A stretch of 5,803 nt of DNA from an uncultured Actinomycetes bacterium. Its GTDB lineage: Bacteria; Actinomycetota; Actinomycetes; Nanopelagicales; Nanopelagicaceae. Location: contig CAITKS010000031.1 in assembly GCA_903893085.1 (NCBI GenBank), positions 1 to 5,803 of the forward strand, read 5' to 3'. This document shows, in pieces, positions 1 through 5,803 of the stretch (the first letter of the stretch is position 1; the number at the start of each line of letters is the position of its first letter). The notes under the pieces were generated by a model. It ran no database searches. It was not told the origin of the DNA and saw only the letters and a list, made by a program, of their open reading frames with translations. Both the position numbers and the translations under genes were made by a program.

Positions 1-1592
1 CCTCTTACTGATTCTGCGAACTGCCACATAACACCTGGATCTTCGGGCGAACCAAAGTTAAGACAGTTGGTTACGGCTAAAGGTTTGGCTCCTGCAGTTG
101 CAATATTGCGAGCCGCTTCAGCTAGTGCCAACTTCGCGCCTTCGTATGGATTTAAATAAGACCAATTAGCGTTTGCATCAGTTGCAATTGCAACACCCAA
201 ATGTGTTTTTTCATCAATTCGAACCATTCCTGAATCATCTGGTTGCGATTGAATGGTATTTCCTTGTACATAACGATCGTATTGTGAAGTTACCCAAGAT
301 TTATCAGCCAAGTTTGGGGTAGCGGCTAACTTAAGTACTGTGGATCTAATTTCATCTGCTGTGCTTGGCCGAGGAACAATCACTTTTTCGGCATTTACGC
401 GATCTACATATTCAGGTTTGGCGAGCGGGCGGTTATAGACAGGTCCATCATGTGCAACTGTCCGTGGTGGAACATCAACAATTATATCTCCGTGCCATGT
501 GATTTCCAAGCGTTCGCCATCTGTTACTTCGCCAATCACAGTGACCGTGACATCCCATTTCTTGCATATCTCTAAAAATCGATCGATATGTTTTGGTTCA
601 ACGATTGCACACATACGTTCTTGTGATTCAGACATCAAAATCTCTTCTGGCGACAAGGTGGCATCACGCAGTGGAACACGGTCTAGTTCAACTTTCATGC
701 CGCCGCTTCCGCCCGATGCCAATTCACTTGTAGCGCAAGATAAGCCTGCCCCGCCAAGGTCTTGGATGCCCACAACTAAATCTTCGGCAAATATTTCCAG
801 CGAACATTCGATCAAAACCTTTTCAACAAATGGATCTCCGACTTGCACCGCTGGACGTTTGGCGGGACCGGAAGATTCGAATGTTTCTGATGCCAGAACT
901 GATACGCCACCAATACCATCGCCGCCAGTTTTAGCACCGTATAAGACAACTAAATTGCCAGGACCTGCTGCTTTAGCCAGTTTGATGTCGCTATGTTTCA
1001 TTACACCAACGCAAAGTGCATTCACTAGTGGATTGCCGATATATGTCTCGTCAAAGACAACTTCACCGCCAATGTTTGGAAGACCTAAACAGTTTCCGTA
1101 TCCGCCAACACCGGCAATGATTCCCGGCAAAACTCTACGTGTATCGGCAGCATCAGCCGGGCCAAATCGAAGTGGATCCATCACCGCAATTGGGCGTGCA
1201 CCCATCGTCAAAATATCGCGCACGATTCCACCAACACCGGTTGCTGCGCCTTGATACGGCTCAACAAATGATGGGTGGTTGTGGGACTCAATTTTAAATG
1301 TGACTGCATATCCCTGGCCGACATCAACAACGCCAGCGTTCTCACCAATGCCGACAAGCAGCGCATCTGTTTTAACTGCCTTGTCACCAAATTGTTTTAA
1401 ATGCACCTTTGATGATTTGTAAGAGCAATGTTCAGACCACATAACCGAATACATAGCTAGCTCTGATGAAGTCGGACGACGTCCCAGAATTTCCTTTATA
1501 CGTGCATACTCATCAGGCTTTAACCCAAGTTCTGCAAACGGTTGCACTGCATCAGGATTTGCTTGGGCAATTGAGACAGTATCTAACGCCAT
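1..1592 (-). CDS. purL: Phosphoribosylformylglycinamidine synthase subunit PurL, small type (3' end outside window)
   Basis: This is the synthetase subunit of FGAM synthase, which uses ATP and ammonia delivered by PurQ to convert FGAR to FGAM in the cytoplasm (fourth purine step). I translated 530 continuous codons from the ATG at 1592-1590 without a stop; the frame runs off the left edge. Small PurL proteins are usually about 740-760 residues, so roughly the last 210-230 are missing. Visible motifs are [11 protein letters not shown] (residues 52-62, with conserved His55), KIESHNHPS (100-108, the expected catalytic His region), [12 protein letters not shown] (115-126), QDLGGAGL (277-284) and SESQERM (321-327). 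The second AIRS-like half begins with DDSGMVRI (452 onward), followed by [16 protein letters not shown] (481-496) and [12 protein letters not shown] (508-519). The N-terminus, beginning [10 protein letters not shown], matches the usual actinobacterial start. The ATG directly follows the purQ TAA with no clear Shine-Dalgarno sequence, so translation is probably coupled to purQ. No frameshift or missing motif was seen. Confidence 0.97.
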   Translation of the reverse strand, partial: MALDTVSIAQANPDAVQPFAELGLKPDEYARIKEILGRRPTSSELAMYSVMWSEHCSYKSSKVHLKQFGDKAVKTDALLVGIGENAGVVDVGQGYAVTFKIESHNHPSFVEPYQGAATGVGGIVRDILTMGARPIAVMDPLRFGPADAADTRRVLPGIIAGVGGYGNCLGLPNIGGEVVFDETYIGNPLVNALCVGVMKHSDIKLAKAAGPGNLVVLYGAKTGGDGIGGVSVLASETFESSGPAKRPAVQVGDPFVEKVLIECSLEIFAEDLVVGIQDLGGAGLSCATSELASGGSGGMKVELDRVPLRDATLSPEEILMSESQERMCAIVEPKHIDRFLEICKKWDVTVTVIGEVTDGERLEITWHGDIIVDVPPRTVAHDGPVYNRPLAKPEYVDRVNAEKVIVPRPSTADEIRSTVLKLAATPNLADKSWVTSQYDRYVQGNTIQSQPDDSGMVRIDEKTHLGVAIATDANANWSYLNPYEGAKLALAEAARNIATAGAKPLAVTNCLNFGSPEDPGVMWQFAESVR

Positions 1593-2261
1593 TTATTTAA
1601 CCAACGCCTTCAAAACTGATGTAAAGAAACCCAAACCGTCAGCAGTTGGTCCAGTTAAGGTATCAATGGCGTGTTCTGGATGTGGCATCAAACCAACTAC
1701 ATTGCCGCGTTCATTAGTAATTCCAGCGATTTTATTGCGTGAACCATTGGGATTCTCGCCGACATAACGGGCAATGATTCGCCCCTCACCTTCAAGGGCG
1801 GCAAGAGTTGCATCATCGCATTGGAAAGAACCTTCTCCGTTTTTCAACGGGATAACAATTTCTTGACCTACAGAATAAGAAGTTGTCCAAGCCGTTTTGT
1901 TATTTGTAATCTCTAGTTTTTGATCGCGACATAAGAAATGAAGTTCGTGGTTGCGAGTTAGCGCACCTGGCAGCAAGTGAGCCTCACATAAAACTTGGAA
2001 GCCATTGCAAATACCAAGCAGCGGCATTCCACCATTAGCTGCATCAATAATTTTTTCCATCACGGGAGCAAAACGTGAGATCGCACCACAACGTAGATAG
2101 TCACCGTAAGAAAAACCGCCTGGCAAAATTACTGCGTCAACACCTTTGAGATCTGCGTCGTTATGCCAGAGCGAGATTGCAGTTGTGCCCGCATGCGTTG
2201 CAGCACGCGCAGCATCGCGATCATCGAGAGTACCTGGAAAGGTTACGACGCCAATCTTCAT
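1593..2261 (-). CDS. purQ: Phosphoribosylformylglycinamidine synthase, glutaminase subunit PurQ
   Basis: PurQ is a class I (triad) glutamine amidotransferase that hydrolyses glutamine and passes ammonia to PurL in the PurS-PurQ-PurL complex. The protein is 222 residues, a normal length for the family. The nucleophile is Cys85 in GICNGFQ (83-89). The other triad residues are His194 and Glu196 in MPHPEH (192-197). An oxyanion-type [15 protein letters not shown] segment lies at 47-61. The N-terminal [12 protein letters not shown] (9-20) is the actinobacterial variant of the PGSNCD-type motif of Bacillus. The segment IPLKNGEG (137-144) has Asn where, from memory, the Bacillus enzyme has His (HGEG); I regard this as lineage variation, not loss of function. 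The ATG abuts the purS TAA directly, and a purine-rich GAGAAG sits 3 bases upstream. The stop in turn abuts purL. Confidence 0.97.
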   Translation of the reverse strand: MKIGVVTFPGTLDDRDAARAATHAGTTAISLWHNDADLKGVDAVILPGGFSYGDYLRCGAISRFAPVMEKIIDAANGGMPLLGICNGFQVLCEAHLLPGALTRNHELHFLCRDQKLEITNNKTAWTTSYSVGQEIVIPLKNGEGSFQCDDATLAALEGEGRIIARYVGENPNGSRNKIAGITNERGNVVGLMPHPEHAIDTLTGPTADGLGFFTSVLKALVK

Positions 2262-2507
2262 TTACTTCTCAACTCTTACTGTAAAAGTTTCGATAACTGG
2301 GTTGGCAAGTAACTTCTCTGCCGCTTTGGCTACTTCATCTAATTGAGCAGGCGTTGGATCGCCATCTACTTCTATTTCAAAACGCTTTCCTTGACGCACG
2401 CTCTTGGCAAAAGTGAATCCAAGACGTGGCAAGGCAGCAGAGACTGCTACTCCCTGTGGGTCGAGAATTTCGGGCTTTAACATCACATCAACCACGATCT
2501 TTGCCAT
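2262..2507 (-). CDS. purS: Phosphoribosylformylglycinamidine synthase subunit PurS
   Basis: PurS is the small scaffold subunit of split FGAM synthase. As a dimer it bridges PurL and PurQ and helps pass ammonia between them; it has no catalytic site of its own. The 81-residue length is typical. Conserved elements are VDVMLKPEILDPQGVAV (6-22), the VRQGKRFEIEVDG segment (37-49) and LLANPVIETF (66-75). Order and frame agree with purS-purQ-purL making one complex. The ATG at 2507-2505 gives the expected MAKIVVDVMLKPE beginning. It is the only start in the window that follows a true spacer, 27 bases after the purC stop, with a purine-rich AGAGAGAGAAG tract in front. A stand-alone start could help supply the extra PurS: a 2:1:1 PurS:PurQ:PurL ratio is known for the Bacillus and Thermotoga complexes. 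That link is inference. Confidence 0.96.
   Translation of the reverse strand: MAKIVVDVMLKPEILDPQGVAVSAALPRLGFTFAKSVRQGKRFEIEVDGDPTPAQLDEVAKAAEKLLANPVIETFTVRVEK
2265..2270 (-). promoter_or_regulatory. Ribosome binding site for purQ inside the end of purS
   Basis: The minus strand reads GAGAAG, followed by the purS stop TAA and then the purQ ATG. The GAG core lies 7-9 bases upstream of the start, the same geometry as the GAGAAG-CAA-ATG in front of purS. The match is short, so termination-coupled re-initiation probably contributes. Confidence 0.45.
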
Positions 2508-2534
2508 TTGCTTCTCTCTCTACTTATGTTTTTG
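2508..2534 (-). promoter_or_regulatory. purC-purS spacer with purine-rich ribosome binding site for purS
   Basis: These 27 bases are the only non-coding DNA in the window. Read on the minus strand they contain AGAGAGAGAAG (2521-2511), ending 3 bases before the purS ATG. It places several overlapping GAG cores 7-13 bases upstream, a workable though degenerate Shine-Dalgarno region. The spacer is too short to hold a full promoter by itself, and no inverted repeat or T-tract suggests a terminator. An internal promoter inside the 3' end of purC cannot be excluded by eye. Confidence 0.6.
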
Positions 2535-3416
2535 CTAGAACTTCATACCTGTAATACGGAAATATGCCTCTTCATATCGCGCTGCAGTCTTTTCTACGAT
2601 CTCTGCAGGCAATTCTGGTGGCGGGCTTTTTTTATCCCAGCCGGTACTCGTTAAGAAATCTCTAACGAATTGTTTATCAAATGAACCTTGTGCGCTACCC
2701 GGTTTCCAAGTTGAGCCTTCCCAAAACCTAGAAGAATCAGGCGTTAGCGCCTCATCTCCCAGGGTTATCGCACCTTTAGCATCGCGACCGAATTCAAATT
2801 TGGTATCAGCCAAGATGATGCCGCGGCTGTGAGCAAAATCTGCAGCTGTTTCATATAGCGAAAGCGTTAAATCACGCAGTTGAGCCGCGTCTTCTCCGCC
2901 AACGATTTTTGCTGCAGATTCGAAATCTATATTTATATCGTGATCGCCAATTTCCGCCTTTGTTGCTGGTGTGAAAATATTTGCTGGTAACTGTGAACCA
3001 TCAACCAAACCTTCTGGGAGTGATATCCCGCAGACCTTTTGATTCGCTTTGTACTCACTAAGACCGCTGCCGGTTAAGTAACCACGTGCCACACATTCGA
3101 TTTCAAACATATCAAGTGGCTTAACTATCACAGCGCGATCAACAACTTGCATCGGCACCTCATCGCTAATGATGTGGTTCGGAACGATATCTTCGAGAAG
3201 TTCAAACCAAAAAAGCGAGAGCTGCGTCAAGATAGCGCCTTTATTTGGAATCGTGGTTGGAAGCACCCAATCAAATGCGGAGATGCGATCAGATGCGACC
3301 AATAAAATTTCATCTGAACCGTTGGTGTAAAGATCTCGTACTTTTCCTGTGCGCAGGTGTTGCCAACCAGCGATAGTTGGTGCTGGCGGAGCGCCAGCTG
3401 CGCCGAAGCCGCTCAC
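2535..3416 (-). CDS. purC: Phosphoribosylaminoimidazole-succinocarboxamide synthase (SAICAR synthetase) PurC
   Basis: PurC joins aspartate to CAIR with ATP to give SAICAR. The 293-residue protein is of the long, yeast-Ade1-like type common in actinobacteria, not the roughly 237-residue E. coli type. Motifs in order are GKVRDLY (24-30, nucleotide-binding loop), ASDRISAFD (41-49), ECVARGYLTGSGLSEY (107-122, family signature), FTPATKAEIGDHD (148-160), ADTKFEFG (203-210, second signature), LTPDSSRFW (224-232) and SFDKQFVRDFL (245-255). It ends at GMKF, slightly shorter than recalled mycobacterial homologues, which continue a few residues. The start is GTG at 3416-3414, sharing GTGA with the purB TGA stop (4-base overlap). 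No ATG, GTG or TTG codon lies in frame between it and the conserved GWQHLRTGKVRDLY, and no good Shine-Dalgarno sequence is visible, so coupled initiation is likely. The first 13 codons are Ala/Gly/Pro-rich and form a hairpin. Confidence 0.97.
   Translation of the reverse strand: MSGFGAAGAPPAPTIAGWQHLRTGKVRDLYTNGSDEILLVASDRISAFDWVLPTTIPNKGAILTQLSLFWFELLEDIVPNHIISDEVPMQVVDRAVIVKPLDMFEIECVARGYLTGSGLSEYKANQKVCGISLPEGLVDGSQLPANIFTPATKAEIGDHDINIDFESAAKIVGGEDAAQLRDLTLSLYETAADFAHSRGIILADTKFEFGRDAKGAITLGDEALTPDSSRFWEGSTWKPGSAQGSFDKQFVRDFLTSTGWDKKSPPPELPAEIVEKTAARYEEAYFRITGMKF
3382..3398 (-). other. Perfect 7-bp stem, 3-base loop hairpin in the start of purC
   Basis: The bases GCTGGCG-CTC-CGCCAGC, read on the minus strand, form a perfect inverted repeat with a GC-rich stem. 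It occupies positions +19 to +35 of the purC reading frame (codons 7-12), just beyond where an initiating ribosome on the GTG would sit. No T-tract follows, so it is not an intrinsic terminator. A role in tuning purC initiation, or no role at all, are both possible; the repeat is seen directly, while any function is speculative. Confidence 0.5.
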
Positions 3417-4834
3417 CTGATGGAATGAGGTTTGTACTGCGCTGCGGCAGGATGCGCGGAAGTAATCGCGTCAATGCGATCTACAACTCGAGCAATTTGT
3501 TGGCGAGCATCGCCAGTAAATTCAATTGGTTGGCTAATAAGTGCATCTAAGGCTGCGCGATCGAGTGGTAAGCGATCATCGCTAGCCAACGCATCTAGCA
3601 AAGTATTGGCTTTACCTTCGCGCATTAACAAGGCCGCTTTCACCGCATGTTCTTTGATAACTTCATGCGCAACTTCGCGGCCAACGCCACCCTTTATTGA
3701 TGCCATTAAAATTTTAGTAGTTGCTAAGAACGGCAAATAGCGATCTAGTTCTGCAGCAATCACTGCAGGGAATGCACCAAATTCGCTGAGTACGGTGAGT
3801 GTGGTTTCGAGCAGGCCATCGATTGCATAGAAAGCATCTGGCAGCGCTACGCGACGGACCACGCTGCAAGAAACATCGCCTTCGTTCCATTGATCGCCAG
3901 CGAGCTCTGAAACCATCGATGCGTAACCACGCAAAATCACGCTTAAACCATTGATGCGTTCGCAAGAACGAGTGTTCATCTTGTGTGGCATTGCAGATGA
4001 TCCAACTTGTCCGGCCTTGAAGCCTTCAGTTACAAGTTCAGCACCGGCCATCAAGCGAATTGAGGTGGCAAGAGATGATGGACTTGCTGCTAACTGAACC
4101 AGTGTTGTCACAACATCGTAATCAAAGGATCTTGGGTAAATCTGACCCGTTGAATCTAGAACTCGGTTAAAGCCAAGTTCGTTTGCAATTTCGATTTCTA
4201 AGCTGTGATGTGCTTTAGATGAACCAAGTAAATCGATTGAATCTTGTGATGTTCCAACTGGACCCTTAATGCCGCGCATTGGATAACGATCTTGGAGTGA
4301 AACCAAACGTTCGTAGGCAAAGAGCAGCTCTTCAGCGGCAGATGCAAAACGTTTTCCTAAAGTTGTGATCTGTGCGGGCACATTGTGCGAACGTCCAGCG
4401 ATTGCTTGATCAGAATATTGGGCAGCCTTCTCACCAAGTTGTGCCAAAACCGCAACAACTTTGTCATGAATGATCGCTAGACCATTTTTGATTTGTAGCG
4501 CTTCAATATTTTCAGTCAAATCACGGCTAGTCATTCCTGCATGAATTAGCTCATGGCCAGCAAGTGCATTGAATTCTTCAATTCTTGCCTTTACATCATG
4601 GCGAGTTAATTTCTCACGTGCATCAATTGATGCCAGATCTACTTTATTGATTACTTTTTCATAATCAGCAATTGCTTTATCTGAAATCGTGTGGCCAAGT
4701 TTGTTTTGTGCACGGGCCACTGCCAGCCATAAACGGCGTTCTGCAATGATTTTCTCTTCTGGTGCAAAGATGGCGCGCATCGCACTGGACGCATAACGAT
4801 CAGCAAGTACGCTCACTGGCTTATTCTCCCCCAT
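3413..4834 (-). CDS. purB: Adenylosuccinate lyase PurB
   Basis: PurB removes fumarate from SAICAR to give AICAR, and from adenylosuccinate to give AMP, so it serves both the main pathway and the AMP branch. It belongs to the fumarase/aspartase superfamily and acts as a homotetramer. At 473 residues it is the length of actinobacterial enzymes. Visible conserved segments are RYASSAM (13-19), HDVKARIEEFNALAGHE (79-95), GMTSRDLTEN (100-109), GRSHNVPAQ (147-155, with the expected catalytic His150), GIKGPVGTSQD (188-198) and the superfamily signature GSSAMPHKMN (278-287), whose serines lie on the catalytic loop. QWNEGDVSCSVVRR (315-328) and RYLPFLATTKILM (365-377) follow. The ATG at 4834-4832 directly abuts the purD TAA and is preceded by AGAAGGG at good spacing. 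A second possible start, GTG at 4816-4814 (Val7), would match the shorter N-terminus recalled for mycobacterial PurB. The TGA overlaps the purC start by 4 bases. Confidence 0.97.
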   Translation of the reverse strand: MGENKPVSVLADRYASSAMRAIFAPEEKIIAERRLWLAVARAQNKLGHTISDKAIADYEKVINKVDLASIDAREKLTRHDVKARIEEFNALAGHELIHAGMTSRDLTENIEALQIKNGLAIIHDKVVAVLAQLGEKAAQYSDQAIAGRSHNVPAQITTLGKRFASAAEELLFAYERLVSLQDRYPMRGIKGPVGTSQDSIDLLGSSKAHHSLEIEIANELGFNRVLDSTGQIYPRSFDYDVVTTLVQLAASPSSLATSIRLMAGAELVTEGFKAGQVGSSAMPHKMNTRSCERINGLSVILRGYASMVSELAGDQWNEGDVSCSVVRRVALPDAFYAIDGLLETTLTVLSEFGAFPAVIAAELDRYLPFLATTKILMASIKGGVGREVAHEVIKEHAVKAALLMREGKANTLLDALASDDRLPLDRAALDALISQPIEFTGDARQQIARVVDRIDAITSAHPAAAQYKPHSIR

Positions 4835-5803
4835 TTAATTGCCCTTCTCGGCGACCGACGCATTAAGTGCGATATCGCTGCGATAGAAAGATCCAGAAAG
4901 TTCAATCTGTGAGATCGCACGATATGCACGATCGCGAGCTTGGGTTAGATCTGAGCCAATTCCAGTAACTGTCATTACTCGCCCACCATTTGATACCAAG
5001 TTACCTTCGCTTTGCGAAGTTCCGGCGTGAAAGATTTTGGTATCTGCAATAGTTGGGATATTAGTTATTGCGCCGTTAACTTGCGGCGCATCTGGATAGC
5101 CGGGGGCAGCCAAAACAACAGTAACTGCGCTGTCGCCACGCCATTCGAGTACCGCATCATCTAAAGAATCAGTTGCCGCTTTGAACAACAGAGTTGCCAG
5201 CGGAGTTTTAAGTCTTGGAATTAAGACTTGAGTTTCAGGATCACCAAAGCGCGCATTAAATTCAATAACACGAATACCGTGATCTGTAAGCGCCAAACCG
5301 GCATAAAGCAATCCAATGAATGGCGTTCCGCGCGCTGCCATTTCAGCAATAATCGGCGCTAATATTTTTTCATAAGTTTCATCAACTATGTCATCTGGTG
5401 CCCATGGCAACGGAGAGTATGCGCCCATTCCACCAGTGTTTGGACCTTTATCGAAATTGTATGCCCGCTTAAAATCTTGTGCAGGCTCCATAGGCAAAAC
5501 ATTTCGGCCATCTGAAATTCCAAAGAGTGAAATCTCTGGACCGTTTAAGAATTCTTCAATAACAACTCGCTTACAAGATATTGCATGTTCCAACGCAATT
5601 TGGCGATCATCAGTAACGACTACGCCTTTACCGGCAGCAAGCCCGTCGTCTTTTACAACGTACGGTGCACCAAAAGAATCGAGTGCATGTTCCATCTCTG
5701 ATTGCGTCTGGCAAGTAAAGCTACGTGCAGTTGGAACACCTGCATCGCGCATAACTCCCTTCGCAAAATCTTTTGATCCTTCAAGCTGGGCAGCGGCTTT
5801 AGA
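4835..5803 (-). CDS. purD: Phosphoribosylamine-glycine ligase (GAR synthetase) PurD (5' end outside window)
   Basis: PurD is an ATP-grasp enzyme that couples glycine to 5-phosphoribosylamine to make GAR, the second purine step. The frame is open from the right edge to the TAA at 4837-4835, giving 322 C-terminal residues. Full-length PurD is about 420 residues, so roughly the first 100 are missing. The Met codon at 5752 is internal: the 17 codons before it (SKAAAQLEGSKDFAKGV) encode the conserved segment ahead of the ATP-grasp domain. Counting from the first visible residue, motifs are KDDGLAAGKGV (51-61, ATP-binding loop; actinobacterial KDD where E. coli has KAD), EEF with GPEISLF (83-94), GPNTGGMGAYSP (120-131) and IEFNARFGDPETQ (180-192, metal and ATP ligands). 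The C-terminal domain shows VVLAAPGYP, FHAGT (258-262) and NGGRVMTVTGIG (272-283). The stop directly abuts the purB ATG, so the two are very likely co-transcribed. Confidence 0.97.
   Translation of the reverse strand, partial: SKAAAQLEGSKDFAKGVMRDAGVPTARSFTCQTQSEMEHALDSFGAPYVVKDDGLAAGKGVVVTDDRQIALEHAISCKRVVIEEFLNGPEISLFGISDGRNVLPMEPAQDFKRAYNFDKGPNTGGMGAYSPLPWAPDDIVDETYEKILAPIIAEMAARGTPFIGLLYAGLALTDHGIRVIEFNARFGDPETQVLIPRLKTPLATLLFKAATDSLDDAVLEWRGDSAVTVVLAAPGYPDAPQVNGAITNIPTIADTKIFHAGTSQSEGNLVSNGGRVMTVTGIGSDLTQARDRAYRAISQIELSGSFYRSDIALNASVAEKGN
4842..4848 (-). promoter_or_regulatory. Ribosome binding site for purB inside the end of purD
   Basis: The minus strand reads AGAAGGG, ending 7 bases before the purB ATG at 4834. 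AAGG is a good match to the Shine-Dalgarno core at suitable spacing. It lies in the codons for the last residues of PurD (EKGN) and supports the ATG that abuts the purD stop over the downstream GTG at 4816. Confidence 0.65.

Larger units (their letters stand above)
1..5803 (-). other. purD-purB-purC-purS-purQ-purL gene cluster, probable single operon
   Basis: Six same-strand purine genes are separated by 0, -4, 27, 0 and 0 bases in transcription order. This spacing strongly predicts one transcript reading right to left. The promoter would lie beyond the right edge and the terminator beyond the left edge. No PurR-type operator, purine riboswitch or internal terminator is visible, and there is no intergenic room for one except the 27-base purC-purS spacer. 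Confidence 0.85.

Noticed and set aside
499..1254. A 251-codon open frame on the plus strand, opposite purL
   Set aside because: It lies wholly antisense to purL. Its translation is low-complexity (rich in Ser, Thr and Pro), has no recognisable domain, and mirrors conserved purL codons. Long antisense frames are common opposite Gly/Ala-rich genes.
1208..1390. A 60-codon frame on the minus strand inside purL
   Set aside because: It lies in an alternative frame of purL, across the [10 protein letters not shown] to ESHNHPS region, which is unambiguously coding in the purL frame.
2146..2346. A 66-codon plus-strand frame spanning purQ and purS
   Set aside because: It is antisense to two well-supported genes, with no recognisable protein features.
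2627..2633. A run of seven A residues in purC (minus strand), a possible slippage or frameshift site
   Set aside because: The run falls in GAT-AAA-AAA-AGC, not a canonical X-XXY-YYZ heptamer in the reading frame. Either shift reaches a stop within about 20 codons and would only damage the conserved C-terminus. No downstream structure was noticed.
3382..3398. The purC hairpin as an intrinsic terminator between purB and purC
   Set aside because: It lies inside purC, after its start, and is not followed by a T-tract on the transcribed strand.
3432..3965. Frames of 102 codons (plus strand, 3432-3740) and 83 codons (minus strand, 3714-3965) within purB
   Set aside because: Both overlap conserved purB coding sequence, including the signature-loop end and the QWNEGD region, and show no domain of their own.
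5750..5752. ATG at 5752 as the purD start
   Set aside because: The frame stays open upstream to the window edge and encodes the conserved AAQLEGSKDFAKGV segment, so this Met is internal.

Overview
The window holds a compact block of de novo purine biosynthesis genes, all on the minus strand. In transcription order (right to left) they are purD (5' end outside the window), purB, purC, purS, purQ and purL (3' end outside the window). Only about 27 bases, between purC and purS, are non-coding. No RNA genes, mobile elements, CRISPR arrays, promoters or terminators were found, and no accessory system is visible.

The proteins look actinobacterial. PurB is the roughly 470-residue form with GRSHN and GSSAMPHKMN motifs. 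PurQ carries [12 protein letters not shown] where Firmicutes have a PGSNCD-type sequence. PurC is the long form of about 290 residues, PurD has a KDDGLAAGKG loop, and FGAM synthase is split into PurS, PurQ and a small PurL. Base composition, however, is only moderate (mid-40s percent GC by eye, not computed), and junctions are abutting or overlapping. That combination suggests a streamlined, low-GC actinobacterium such as the freshwater acI group (Nanopelagicales, Planktophila-like). This placement is inferred from recalled family sequences, not from a search.

Layout: 5803-4835 purD C-terminal part; 4834-3413 purB; 3416-2535 purC, starting with GTG and overlapping purB by 4 bases; 2507-2262 purS; 2261-1593 purQ; 1592-1 purL N-terminal part. 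Three junctions (purD/purB, purS/purQ, purQ/purL) are a TAA stop followed directly by ATG, so the downstream gene is in the same frame as the upstream one.

Together the genes cover four activities. PurD makes GAR from phosphoribosylamine and glycine. PurS, PurQ and PurL form the complex that converts FGAR to FGAM using glutamine. PurC makes SAICAR, and PurB cleaves SAICAR to AICAR and adenylosuccinate to AMP. The other pathway genes (purF, purN, purM, purE/K, purH) are not in the window. This is an ordinary housekeeping region; the points worth a second look concern how translation is organised at the gene junctions.
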